64,000 nt of DNA from Prosapia bicincta (Eukaryota > Arthropoda > Insecta > Hemiptera > Cercopidae), in contig JBAIZL010000003.1 in the NCBI GenBank assembly GCA_036971475.1, positions 57,122,883 through 57,186,882 of the forward strand, in the 5' to 3' direction. Numbering within the stretch: position 1 is the stretch's first letter; each line of letters opens with the position of its first letter. A program made the position numbers and the translations under genes. Positions 38,226-51,897 of the stretch are shown piece by piece. Below the pieces are notes generated by a model that made no database searches, was not told where the DNA came from, and worked only from the letters and a program-made list of their open reading frames with translations.

Positions 38226-40397
38226 CAGTTAGTTTTTAAAATGGATTAAAAGATATAACAATATAGAATAGATATAAAGATATAACAATAAAAGATTATT
38301 ACAAATATATTACTACATAGTTTGTTTAAGTTATAGGCTGCGTTTCTAGATTTCTATTAGTTAAATTGACAAAAGACAGTCTTTAGTAACTTGGTGGCTT
38401 TTTCTCTTTGTTGATTGTTCAAAAAATCATTTTTATGTCATTATTTGTTAAATCTTATATCACTAACACCAAGACCTACATTAAAAGAATATTTTGCTTA
38501 AGGACTGATCTGATAACACACGGGTATCAATAATGGCTACTATTCAAACGCTATGATTTCAAATGTATACGTTTTCTCAACCAGAATTAATGGTTTGTAC
38601 CCAATTTTATTTTAGTCGATGTAAAATGTTCTCTAAATGTTAGGGTTGTCATATTACAAGAGAGTTTAGAACATTTGCCAAATAAAGACTTGAACTATCG
38701 TTTGTATTTTAATAAAATTGTATTGACTTGTTATTGATTTTCTACATATGGTAAATAAGTTAGAATGTGTTTCATGTAATATAGATAGACAAATTTTAGA
38801 AAGGATAATTGATGAAGTAGTTGTCAAAGCTTTTTTAGTTTCATTTTCTAAAAAATATTGTATATGTATTACTTATTTCTTCATCTCAATTATAATAATC
38901 GGAATTAAAATTATAACAGCTTCTCTAAAAACTTTGGTAAAAATAAAATATAAAATTCTATTACAACAAGTGCAAGATTTTTTTTGGCGCAAATAAAATT
39001 GTATCTGCATTTGAGAATGGTGAATAGAAACAACAATAGTTTCAAGGAGTTTTTTCATCAAGATTATGGACCTGACGCGTTGTGTGGCTTGTCGGTAACT
39101 GCCAGACGAGGTACACAATGGAACAAGGGACGACCTAAACAGTAGTGTTAACTAGCCCTACCTGTTACCTTTTTATATACTGACAGTGCTCCCTTCCTAG
39201 TTTTCCTATTGTTCCCCAAGCAATGTACCTAAAAATGTGCATGTTCTTGTGTAGGTTTTTTTGTGATTAAAACATTCTGCTGTATATAATCTGAACAACA
39301 ATGTATCACTTCAAATGCTGAGCAAATATTTATATCAACGTATAATTTTAAGTACATAATGACCTGTTCTTACCTGTCCTGAGGGTAATATATTATAGAC
39401 AATTTCAGACTAAATAACTATTTATTAATGTACACATGTTTGTGAATAATCATATTTACATACTAACCATTTATAAAATATAAAATCTCTGAAACTCTGA
39501 TTTAATAAGCTCTAATAATAACTACTACGTGCTCTAATAGTCTTTTTGCACTTAACAAACTCGTTCACGGTCTGACAGCCTAGCACTGAAGGCTTTACCC
39601 TTCTTACTTCGCAATAAATATTGCCCATCCACGATTAACAAGCCCCTTATGGACTTGTCGTTTCTAGAAACTTCTACATTATAGTCGATTCACTTCATAT
39701 ATAGTTCTAGCCAGTCTTTACCAAAAAGGTGTAACTGATGTGTCCGTTCAAGCCTGAAGGTTTTGTAAACTCTTCTAGCCTGTTGACAAAATTAGAGTCA
39801 AGTATTTTAAGATTTACGTATTCTAAGTTGACAAATAAAATCTGGTAAAGTAACACTGTGCCGTGTGGGAAACTATTTGTAAAAGGCGTGAGAACCACCG
39901 AAATAACTGAAACGCGTAAGAGGGGATATTATACTGGCTCTCAAAAACTAAAATCATCAAGCATAAGACTATGTGTTTGTGGAATTTTGGAAGAATGCAC
40001 ACGTATTTGCAGGAGGGGACAAAGTTACAGGCAATCTTTTAAAAAAGTGAATTTGTTGAAAAAAATTAAATGAAGTGTTAGTTATTTATGTGTAAAGATT
40101 TAAAAGTGCGTCGCAAATTAATTAAGCAGATAGTAAAGAAATTAGAGAAGTAAGTTATTTATGTATACAAGCGCAGTGAAGCAGTTAACAAAAAGGTCAG
40201 GATTCCAGGAACTCAACAATAAGTACTATCTATCTTGTAAAAATTCATTCTCTCGCTTACAAGTTCTAGAACCAAAGAGCCATCTAATTCCTTTCTTTGT
40301 TAAACAATGCAGGTCCTATTTCTGCTGAAGTCCATAATATTGAACTTAATATATTTATGTCGATTACGAACCAACACGAATTGTGGTAGGGAATGTA
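38226..40397. other. AT-rich non-coding stretch
   Basis: No supported gene. A somewhat more GC-balanced patch lies at 39060-39200, without an ORF of note. Confidence 0.45.
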
Positions 40398-40500
40398 TAT
40401 CCAGTAAATTATATTGCGGTAATTTTCAATTATCCTGTGAAATGCGGTCAAAAGACATAATGGTGCTTTTAATTAATGGCTCATTTCTGCATACGGACAA
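40398..40500. repeat. Dispersed repeat pair, copy 2
   Basis: Partner of the 38.1-kb segment, with the shared AAATGCGGTCAA core at 40440-40451. The 99-codon ORF across it (40307-40606) is not conserved in the other copy and is not treated as a gene. Confidence 0.6.
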
Positions 40501-43500
40501 TGGAACAACTGTGTGGATATTCATATTTCAACGCCGAATTAAAGATTTTAAAATAACATCAATTACTGAAAAGTTTATTTTTATTTTTTCATTGAAATTG
40601 CTATAGAGATACAGAGTAAAATTTTAAATATGTATCTCAAAAATTTATCCAGTATTTATTTGATATTTATAAATTTTAGAAGAGCTATTACCAGGACAAC
40701 TTCGAAAAATAAATCAGTATGGTTATACAAAATGACACTTTTAGGAAACACTTAGAAGATCAAATAGTAGATTTTTAAATTGAATTCGGCTTGTTTTTCA
40801 ACACTAATTAAAACAAATTGTAGGCAAGAATAAACTATAATATAAATAATATATATTGGAAAAGTATAATTTTTGTAGTAAGTATTTAGTAACTCTATTT
40901 TAGTTAACAAGCTACAATCATGAATTGGGAGGTCTACTTTCAAACTGGACTCAATGGATGAGTTTTTGTTGAGGTGACCATCACTAATTATGTGAATGAT
41001 AGAAAACGGAATACGTAAAATAACTACCAATTATTATAGTCATTTGTAGTTTACTACGGTCGCGAATCCACAAAATATTAATGTCAAATTTACTAGGACG
41101 TAACGTTTTTCATCCACTAAGAGATCATCAGTGCGTAAACTGGTAAATAAATATAATTGTTAACTTCGTGGCAAGTGCCAGGTGGAAGAGTCATTAGCTT
41201 ATAAGATCAGACATAAAAGTTGCACTTATAACCTTGGACAGTAAATTTCTCAAGGATCTTTATTTATTGGTTTTAAAACAACAGAGCATCATATTTTTTC
41301 ACGCTTACTTTATTAATTACAGTTTTTTTAATATTTAAAGAGTAATTAAATTACGAATAAACATTTTTTTTAATATTCTCACTATTTGGAGACAACCATC
41401 TTTGACTCGCTCACAATTTTACTCAAATAATATGTTACTTTGCATTTTCTTTTTCGGTTAAGATCTGTAATTTGCTTGGGCCAGTTAAAATTGATGTATC
41501 AACCCAAGCTTGCATAAATTCATAGTAATTAGGTTTCAAAAGAATTATTGCGGAGAATGAAAAATATTTCGTTATAATAAATAATTCTCCTCATATTTTA
41601 CAATATCGATGGAATAACATAAAGAATAGGAGGTTTATTATTCTAGACTTAGGAGTGTATTTTAAAAAAGGATTATGAAAAGGTAAGTCTCTGGCTGTGT
41701 ACTAACTCCACTGCGTTGTATTTTTATGCTTTGTAAACATTCACTTTACAATGTGAACAAGTAATAGAAATAACCATTTTTTAAAGTCCATTCTTACTTA
41801 CGTTAACAAAGAAAAATTTTATTTGAGTTACTTTTGATTGAATTATTACATGACATTGCGTTTAAATATTTGTTCTACTACATAAACATAACCTAACATC
41901 AGCTGTTTTATGAAATCATAGGCTATCACTTATTTGAAAGCGAATAGGTCGACAAACATATATATCGCTACCTTGACAAATTGGGAAAGGGCTATTTTGC
42001 ATACTTGCCTTTTTGTGAATAGTTTTTTGTTGCATTTAAACTAATATTTATTCAAAAATTAATTTAATTATTGAATTATTATTTAGAAAACTGTATTTAT
42101 ATCAAGTATTACCTACTAATAGTTTAATAAAATGTATTTGAACTTGACTGCATTATTAAAAATTATCGAAATAACTATTCAAATTTTGAAAAACGTATGT
42201 ATAAAGAGCTTGTAAAATAATAAAAGGAATTTAATAAATAGAAATTGAATTACAAACAAATTAAATTTTTCTATACGCATTTCTCAAAACGAAAAATTAT
42301 TAGCATGATTCTTAATTCTATGTGCAAAGGAAAAATGCAGAATGGTCTTCTGTTTGAAAAATTAAATATTTTAAATCGTAATTTAAACATAAAAAAGATA
42401 CAAAGGGTCAGGTAATATTAAAAAAAAATAATAATAATCTGATTTATATTGACCCTATCTTCATAATAATAATAATAATAATAATACAAAATATTCAGGA
42501 TATTTATTTCTAGTTTAAAGTTATTGATACAAATCGAGGACTAACCTAAGTGTCAAAAATAGACATTTTCACATCTTTATAAAATTTTTTGGAAACCGTG
42601 TAACACACAACAGTGTTAACTTTTATTTTCCTTTAAGGGTATCATATTATTATTTGATACATTGTAGCCGCGTGAACATTTATTACACCTATATTGAAAG
42701 AATAATAAGTTTACTTATTAGCTACAAGGCAGCAATAATAGAACATACCGCTGAGAGCACAATTTGATTGCTGCGAGTGAAACTGTTATCTCGTAGAAGA
42801 GACATCGAAAAAATAAAATCAACTCTCTTAAGAGATTCAAAAGTTTCAAAGAAATGTGTTTGATATAAAATAAACAAAGTCACTTTAAAATGAAAATCAT
42901 TAACAGTAACTATAAACCATAACTTTTCTTTGTTAAATAATGCCCAAATTAAAACTTTGTTTACAAATTTTTATGAGAAAATTTTAAAAAATAACACTAA
43001 AGGAAAAAAAAACATTTAAATCAATTTTAGACTACAAACATCTTTTTCAGCTACTAAATTCAATTACAGTACAAACGTTATAATATTCCAGTTGAACAGG
43101 CCAAATAATGGTGACAATATTCCTGCAAGACAGGAAGAGGGGATTCCCTAATGAATGGAACAATTTTCTGGAAATGGATCTAATTAGTGGAACAGTTTAT
43201 AAGAAAACATTTCCTTCATCTGAGAACACTGTCGCTGTATCTTAATTTTCGTTCAGTCTCTAATAGTTATTTTTATACTATGTAACCAAACCTAGTAACA
43301 ATATGTCTCAAATACGGAATATATTTATAGAAACACTTTTATATTACACTGAATTTTAGGTTACAATTAAATATTCATTTCAACAAAACTTCAATAATGG
43401 AAATGTCGAGTATTTAAATGGATTGCTATTTAAAATTACTTGAACAGGCCATATCAAAAAGTCTACAGACCACCAATTTCCTTTTGTGACCATTATTTAA

Positions 43501-46500
43501 CCCGGTAATGATTTACATATTTCCTGAAATATTTTGATATGATTTTGAGAAGTAGAAGGATCAATTCATTCTTTCATTGTTTTGAAAAAATGTTCCACCC
43601 CAGTGTTCAGAGCATTAATCTACCTCTTCTTCACATGTTTTTCATGCATTGTCTATCCTAAAGTTTTAAAATATTATGATAGCCTAGTTAAATAATTGAG
43701 TTTATATAATGGGAAAATATAACAATAGTTGATCGATGGAATATACGTTGTCAACAAGACCTTCATATATGGTATGTGAACTTTACACTTTATTTAGTAT
43801 TACAATAAACTATTTCTAATTACTTCATTTTAACTACCCTTAAACAAACATCTTAAAATTGTATTCCTAAATTTTCTTTCACATTTTCTAAAACTTGTGT
43901 TGTTGTGGTATATAATTTGTTTAATAAATCAAAATCCAACAGTAGAATTATATACATCATTAGTGAAATTGCTTTTTTTTAAACCTGTTCTATAGATCCA
44001 TTTATATTTCTTTAAACTTCAATTATTCTATTACGAAACAATTAACTATGTTGTTTAAATATTATGAGCCAATTTATTCCCAGACCCGTCGAGATAATTT
44101 CATGTTAGGAACACGGTTTTTGTTTAGGTTTAATATTTGTTACATCCTAATGGATTATCGGAATTGTGTAACCAATTAACATTTACAAATATATTTATAA
44201 AGCTGAACTAAATATCCTTTAGATGTAATAATTTATTTACAAATCTTTTTCAATATATCAGGTATTAGGTTTTGCAAACAAAACTAAAATGTAGTTGGTT
44301 TTCATATACTCTAATACAGATATTTAAATAGATTGGATAATGAATCTTTTTTAAATGGAATTTAATGATCATTTTTCTTGTAATTTTTTTTATTATAAAG
44401 GCATTTAAAACCTCTAGATATCCACTTTCGTTTGTTTTCAACTCTGTAAATAGAAATGGATAGTTGAACATTAGGGTGGATTAATAATTCAACGGAATGA
44501 TATATCTTTACTACACGTCAGTAGAGTAGAACATTCATAGTTGTGTTAGAGACTAAAAACCATTTCCAACACTTCCAACCTACTTTACAGCTCCTTTGGT
44601 CATCAGCTGTTCACATCCCAACTTGACTTCTTCTTTGCTATTGGTTGTGTGCTCTTGGCTTAGAAATTAGTTATTTAACCTATTAACAGTTTGAAGTTTA
44701 ATGAAGGTCAAAACATTTTTTTTTAATTTCCAGTACCAGGGGTCAATATGGCCTTCCCACAATCCTGCCTAACTTCATAAACCATCCCTTACCTTTATTT
44801 CTAAAATAGAGTGACTGTTAGAGACAAGTTTATGGACATCCCTCTAGCGACTCGTAAGCGACGGTAGCCTTATTGGTTAATCTCTTGAATCTACTCAAAA
44901 AAATAACTCCGGAGTACCTAGATGGGTTCCTATTGCCAGTGGATGTAATTATGGAACAATGCACTGAACAGCACAAAAGTATCTGACGAGACCTATCTAT
45001 AAAATTATGGTTAATGAGACACCACTTTGTCATGATAAGTTAACTGCCAAAATTCAAGTCGAAAAGGGAAAGAGGCAAAAGATGAGTGCATTATAATATG
45101 CCCTTGATGTTCATCTGTGTTTAAATTGTAGAAAACGTTTAAAATACGACTGTTTTACTGTTATTTGGAATTATAAAATATTAACTAAATAAGTATTCAA
45201 AGTAACAACTTTATACATAATTATTCGTAATTATTACAATATAAAAGGAATAAGTATAAAAGATGTATTAAGCATATTTAATTACTATTTAAATTATTTA
45301 AGCTTGAAAATAGACTCAACTTTTGATCAGCTTACGCCAACTACGATCGCAATAATCCGTCAAACATGGCTAGTTGGTTGTTCAGTGGGGAACAGCTTTA
45401 ATCAGGATTATCTATTCAGGTCAAACTTTAGGGAGTCGAGATATATAAGCGAAACAAAGGTACTTTGGTATTCTGCAATTTCCGTTGCAGAAGTTTCATA
45501 ACGCTTGTATCGTTTATCGTATAATGATGTTTAGGATCCAGTTCCATTACGCCAAGGGAAAACCGTTATCGAAAGGTATCTATAGATAACTTCCCTTTAA
45601 CATAAACACTGAAATTATTTAATGTCTATGAGTCGAAGCCGTTGTAATATTAGTTTCCTCTAAGCCAAAAACTTATATTTGCGAATTAGATACCAAAAGA
45701 TTTTAGTTTTGCTTGTAAGCACAGTTAATAGTTTAATGAACTCTACAGTTCTCTTCGTTTGCAATATTATTCATGTAATACGGTCCCTTTTCATGCGATA
45801 AGGATTTTTCAGTGAGTAAATGTAGTTTCTCTATTCTTAAACATTCTTTTTCTTTAATTCTATTTTCTCCGTTTCATTCTTTTATATCTATCCGGTGTAT
45901 TCCAAACATTATTTTTAATAGCCTCTTTGTATTATTAATACCATTAAGTTAAATTAAAGTTAATTTGGGTTTTAAGATCTTTATTTTTTTTTATTCCTTA
46001 CTAGTAAATTCTCAAAGCTTTGTGTAGTATACTTATCTACTACGAGTATATTATTTCCTAATAATGTAGAAACACTAATGAATAACACTAGACAGTTATT
46101 TCTTTTCACTTGAAAAAGTTATTTTCTAATCCAACGGTTGAAATGTTGACAAAATTAATCATTGAATGTATTAATTGTCTTGTGCTATTCATTATTATTT
46201 CTATCATTATAATTTATAACACAACTTTAATATCAGTCCATTATTACTTATTTTTTTCATTTTAAATCTATGAAGGTAATATATTTATTATAATTTGTAT
46301 TATTATATTTGTATATCTCTGTAACCTACCTATGATATTTCTAGTTATATTACGTGCCAAAAGTTTGCGTGAAATTTTTATTTGTCCTTTTTTCTACTCC
46401 TAAGCCCATAATTACTTCTTTTTCTTTGGATTTTACAATTATAATTGCTATTATTATAAAATTTGGAATGTGAGCACAAAATTCAAGGATCCAGCGCGGC

Positions 46501-47003
46501 GGTAAAAGTAATCAACTACGGTTTAAATGTATTGGTTAAATTTGGAAACGTTCATCAAAATTTTCATTCAATTGATTGACTGGTTCTTGTACAGTTGAAT
46601 TTAATTGATTTATATAATTTTCGCACCCTTAGAATACCTCTGTGCATTACATAATTACCAAATCTTAAGTCATATTATTGTTTAATTTACACATTTTTCT
46701 CTTATTTTAATATTTTTTCAAAATAATTGCATAACATACATTAGCTATAATAATAACTTAATACAAAAACGAAGTTACAATATTCAGCTACACGAAGTTA
46801 CACTTATATATTTTTAATGGTCTAATTAATTTTAGATCAAAATTATTTCCTAGTAGTTAGTAATAATTTTGTAAAAAAGCAGGAAGCAATGAAATTTGCA
46901 TTAGGATCCTTTATTACAATAAACCTACCTATAGTTTTAATATGAAAATTTACTTTATGAAGATAACTAAACCTATTACTCTGACATACATAATTAAACT
47001 GTA
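40501..47003. other. Long AT-rich stretch without supported features
   Basis: Six and a half kilobases with no recognisable gene or mobile element. Minor features are an AAT trinucleotide run (42463-42485), a more GC-balanced patch at 44500-45060 without coding signal, and a short phrase ACTTGAACAGGCCA (43439-43452) that recurs as GTTGAACAGGCCA near 43092. Confidence 0.45.
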
Positions 47004-47268
47004 TTAAGCGAAATAATAATATTTTGAATAAATTGGTAACATGTCTCTGAGCTTCTTATTCTTCATACCTAGAGGTGCTTTATACGTTTCACTTGGTCCA
47101 GTTAAAGAGACATTGCATCGGCCTTTTCAAGTTCAAATACGTCTTGTAGCAATGAAGTCGATGATGATATACAGATAAGCTCAACATGATTGTATTCCAG
47201 GTGCTTGTACTTAGAAACTTCTAGCTTAGAGCCAGGAGGTGCTTTACGTTTTCCTTTTTCATAGTTAG
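47004..47268 (-). pseudogene. Coding-like tail adjoining the 130-bp array
   Basis: Reading the minus strand out of the leftmost array unit, the frame stays open into unique sequence: YEKGKRKAPPGSKLEVSKYK, then VELICISSSTSLLQDVFELE, ending ADAMSL and a stop at about 47102. A one-base shift there opens a second frame with GPSETYKAPLGMKNKKLRD and a stop at 47004. The composition (charged, Lys/Glu-rich, with good codon balance) is unlike the surrounding AT-rich DNA. It looks like the C-terminal part of a broken gene or transposon protein from which part of the repeat unit was derived. No family is recognised with confidence. Confidence 0.35.
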
Positions 47269-50200
47269 GCTTATTAGTTCCTAGACTTATTGCTTCCTCT
47301 ACTTTTGCATGGACACTAGCAGTGGCCTCGTAACGTTCTCTGTAACGTGAAGACAGGTGGAAGAACATACGTTGAGTAGCATTGTATTTTATAGCTAGGC
47401 TTAATAGTTCCTAGACTTCTTGCTTCCTCTACTTTTGCATGGACACTAGCAGTAGGCTCGTAACGTTCTCTATAACGTGAAGACAGGTGGAAGAACATAC
47501 GTTGAGTAGCATTGTATTTTATAGCTAGGCTTATTAGTTCCTAGACTTATTGCTTCCTCTAATTTTGCATGGACACTAGCAGTGGGCTCGTAACGTTCTC
47601 TGTATCGTGAAGACAGGTGGAAGAACATACGTTGAGTAGCATTGTATTTTATAGTTAGGCTTATTAGTTCCTAGACTTACTGCTTCCTCTACTTTTGCAT
47701 GGACACTAGCAGTGGGCTCGTAACGTTCTCTGTAACGTGAAGGAAGAACATACGTTGAGTAGCATTGTATTTTATAGCTAGGCTTATTAGTTCCTAGACT
47801 TATTGCTTCCTCTACTTTTGCATGGACACTAGCAGTGGACTCGTAACGCTCTCTGTAACGTGAAGACAGGTGGAAGAACATACGTTGAGTAGCATTGTAT
47901 TTTATAACTAGGCTTAATAGTTCCTAGACTTCTTGCTTCCTCTACTTTTGCATGGACACTAGCAGTGAGCTCGTAACGTTCTCTATAACGTGAAGACAGG
48001 TGGAAGAACATACGTTGAGTAGCATTGTATTTTATAGCTAGGCTTATTAGTTCCTAGGCTTATTGCTTCCTCTAATTTTGCATGGACACTAGCAGTGGGC
48101 TCGTAACGTTCTCTGTATCGTGAAGACAGGTGGAAGAACATACGTTGAGTAGCATTGTATTTTATAGTTAGGCTTATTAGTTCCTAGACTTACTGCTTCC
48201 TCTACTTTTGCATGGACACTAGCAGTGGGCTCGTAACGTTCTCTGTAACGTGAAGACAGGTGGAAGAACATACGTTGAGTAGCATTGTATTTTACAGCTA
48301 GGCTTATTAGTTCCTAGACTTATTGCTTCCTCTACTTTTGCATGGACACTAGCAGTGGGCTCGTAACGCTCTCTGTAACGTGAAGACAGGTGGAAGAACA
48401 TACGTTGAGTAGCATTATATTTTATAGTTAGGCTTATTAGTTCCTAGACTTATTGCTTCCTCTACTTTTGCATGGACACTAGCAATGGGCTCGTAACGTT
48501 CTCTGTAACGTTAAGACAGGTGGAAGAACATACGTTGAGCAGCATTGTATTTTATAGCTAGGCTTATTAGTTCCTAGACTTGTTGCTTCCTCTACTTTTG
48601 CATGGACACTAGCAGTGGGCTCGTAACGTTCTCTGTAACTTGAAGACAGGTGGAAGAACATACGTTGAGTAGCATTGTATTTTATAGTTTGGCTTATTAG
48701 TTCCTAGACTTATTGCTTCCTCTACTTTTGCATGGACAATAGCAGTGGGCTCGTAACGTTCTCTGTAACGTGAAGACAGGTGGAAGAACATACGTTGAGT
48801 AGCATTGTATTTTATAGTTTGGCTTATTAGTTCCTAGACTTATTGCTTCCTCTACTTTTGCATGGACACTAGCAGTGGGCTCGTAACGTTCTCTGTAACA
48901 TGAAGACAGGTGGAAGAACATACGTTGTGTAGCATTGTATTTTATAGCTAGGCTTATTAGTTCCTAGACTAATTGCTTCCTCTACTTTTGCATGGACACT
49001 AGCAGTGGGCTCGTAACGTTCTCTGTAACGTGAAGACAGGTGGAAGAACATACGTTGAGTAACATGTATTTTATAGCTATGCTTATTAGTTCATAGACTT
49101 ATTGCTTCCTCTACTTTTGCATGGATACTAGCAGTGGGCTCGTAACGTTCTCTGTAACGTGAAGACAGGTGGAAGAACATACGTTGAGTAGCATTGTATT
49201 ATAGTTAGGCTTATTAGTTCCTAGACCTATTGCTTCCTCTATTTTTGAATGGACACTAGGAGTGGGCTCTTAACGTTCTCTGTAACGTGAAGACAGTTGG
49301 AAGAACATACGTTGAGTAGCATTGTATTTTATAGTTAGGCTTATACTTCCTAGAGTTATTGCTTCCTCTACTTTTGCATGGACACTAGCAATGGGTTTGT
49401 AACGTTCTCTGTAACGTGAAGACAGGTGGAAGAACATACGTTGAGTAGCATTGTATTTTATAGCTAGGCTTATTAGTTCCTAGACTTATTGCTTCCTCTA
49501 CTTTTGCATGGACACTAGCAGTGGTCTCGTAACGTTCTCTGTAACGTGAAGACAGGTGGAAAAACATACCTTGAGTAGCATTGTGTTTTATAGTTAGGCT
49601 TATTAGTTCCTAGACTTATTGCTTCCTCTACTTTTGCATGGACACTAGCAATGAGCTCGTAACGTTCTCTGTAACGTGAAGACAGGTGGAAGAACATACG
49701 TTGAGTAGCATTGTATTTTACAGCTAGGCTTATTAGTTCCTAGACTTCTTGCTTCCTCTACTTTTGCATGGACACTAGCAGTGAGCTCGTAACGTTCTCT
49801 GTAACGTGAAGGAAGAACATACGTTGAGTAGCATTGTATTTTATAGCTAGGCTTATTAGTTCCTAGACTTATTGCTTCCTCTACTTTTGCATGGACACTA
49901 GCAGTGGGCTCGTAACGCTCTCTGTAACGTGAAGACAGGTGGAAGAACATACGTTGAGTAGCATTATATTTTATAGTTAGGCTTATTAGTTCCTAGACTT
50001 ATTGCTTCCTCTACTTTTGCATGGACACTAGCAATGGGCTCGTAACGTTCTCTGTAACGTTAAGACAGGTGGAAGAACATACGTTGAGCAGCATTGTATT
50101 TTATAGCTAGGCTTATTAGTTCCTAGACTTGTTGCTTCCTCTACTTTTGCATGGACAATAGCAGTGGGCTCGTAACGTTCTCTGTAACGTGAAGACAGGT

Positions 50201-51897
50201 GGAAGAACATACGTTGAGTAGCATTGTATTTTATAGTTAGGCTTATTAGTTCCTAGACTTATTGCTTCCTCTACTTTTGCATGGACACTAGCAGTGGGCT
50301 CGTAACGTTCTCTGTAACATGAAGACAGGTGGAAGAACATACGTTGTGTAGCATTGTATTTTATAGTTAGGCTTATTAGTTCCTAGACTTACTGCTTCCT
50401 CTACTTTTGCATGGACACTAGCAGTGGGCTCGTAACGTTCTCTGTAACGTTAAAGAAGAACATACGTTGAGTAGCATTGTATTTTATAGCTAGGCTTATT
50501 AGTTCCTAGACTTATTGCTTCCTCTACTTTTGCATGGACACTAGCAGTGGACTCGTAACGTTCTCTGTAACGTGAAGACAGGTGGAAGAACATACGTTGA
50601 GTAGCATTATATTTTATAGTTAGGCATATTAGTTCCTAGACCTATTGCTTCCTCTATTTTTGCATGGATACTAGCAGTGGGCTCGTAACGTTCTCTGTAA
50701 CGTGAAGACAGGTGGAAGAACATACGTTGTGTAGCATTGTATTATAGTTAGGCTTATTAGTTCCTAGACCTATTGCTTCCTCTATTTTTGAATGGACACT
50801 AGGAGTGGGCTCTTAACGTTCTCTGTAACGTGAAGACAGGTGGAAGAACATACGTTTAGTAGCATTATATTTTATAGTTAGGCATATTAGTTCCTAGACC
50901 TATTGCTTCCTCTATTTTTGCATGGACACTAGGAGTGGGCTCGTAACGTTCTCTGTAACGTGAAGACAGGTGGAAGAACATACGTTGAGTAGCATTGTAT
51001 TATAGTTAGGCTTATTAGTTCCTAGACCTATTGCTTCCTCTATTTTTGCATGGATACTAGCAGTGGGCTCGTAACGTTCTCTGTAACGTGAAGACAGGTG
51101 GAAGAACATACGTTGAGTAGCATTGTATTATAGTTAGGCTTATTAGTTCCTAGACCTATTGCTTCCTCTATTTTTGAATGGACACTAGGAGTGGGCTCTT
51201 AACGTTCTCTGTAACGTGAAGACAGGTGGAAAAACATACCTTGAGTAGCATTGTGTTTTATAGTTAGGCTTATTAGTTCCTAGAATTATTGCTTCCTCTA
51301 CTTTTGCATGGACACTAGCAATGAGCTCGTAACGTTCTCTGTAACGTGAAGACAGGTGGAAGAACATACGTTGAGTAGCATTGTATTTTACAGCTAGGCT
51401 TATTAGTTCCTAGACTTATTGCTTCCTCTACTTTTGCATGGACACTAGCAGTGGGCTCGTAACGTTCTCTGTAACGTGAAGACAGGTGGAAGAACATACG
51501 TTGAGTAGCATTGTATTTTATAGCTAGGCTTATTAGTTCCTAGACTTATTGCTTCCTATACTTTTGCATGGACACTAGCAGTGGGCTCGTAACGTTCTCT
51601 GTAAAGTGAAGACAGGTGGAAGAACATACGTTGAGTAGCATTGTATTTTATAGCTAGGCTTATTAGTTCCTAGACATATTGCTTCCTCTACTTTTGCATG
51701 GACACTAGCAGTGGACTCGTAACGTTTTCTGTAACATGAAGGAAGAACATACGTTGAATAGCATTGTTTTTTATTGCCAGGCTTATTAGTTCCTAGACTT
51801 ATTGCTTCATCTACTTTTGCATGGACACTAGCAATGGGCTCGTAACGTTCTCTGTAACGTGAAGGAAAAACAAACGTTGAGTAGCATTGTATTTTAG
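47265..51897. repeat. 130-bp tandem array, ~36 copies, with higher-order structure
   Basis: A continuous array of a 130-bp unit. Landmarks on the plus strand are TAGTTCCTAGACTTATTGCT, TTTTGCATGGACACTAGCAG, GCTCGTAACGTTCTCTGTAA, AGACAGGTGGAAGAACATAC and TTTTATAG. Most copies are over 90% alike. Some copies lack 7 bp (GTGAAGGAAG instead of GTGAAGACAGGTGGAAG), giving 123-bp units. A subfamily with CCTATTGCTTCCTCTATTTT and AGGAGTGGGCTCTTAACG is concentrated at 50.6-51.2 kb. Blocks of several units are duplicated: about 48350-48920 with 49900-50340, about 49550-49800 with 51220-51460, and 47398 onward with 47911 onward. Each unit carries a minus-strand ATG ORF of about 60 codons that spans 1.4 units. 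Since 130 is not a multiple of three, these fall in rotating frames and are by-products. The array behaves like a satellite block growing by unequal exchange. Confidence 0.95.

Noticed and set aside
47265..51897. CRISPR array
   Set aside because: Units are contiguous 130-bp repeats with no unique spacers, and the context is eukaryotic.
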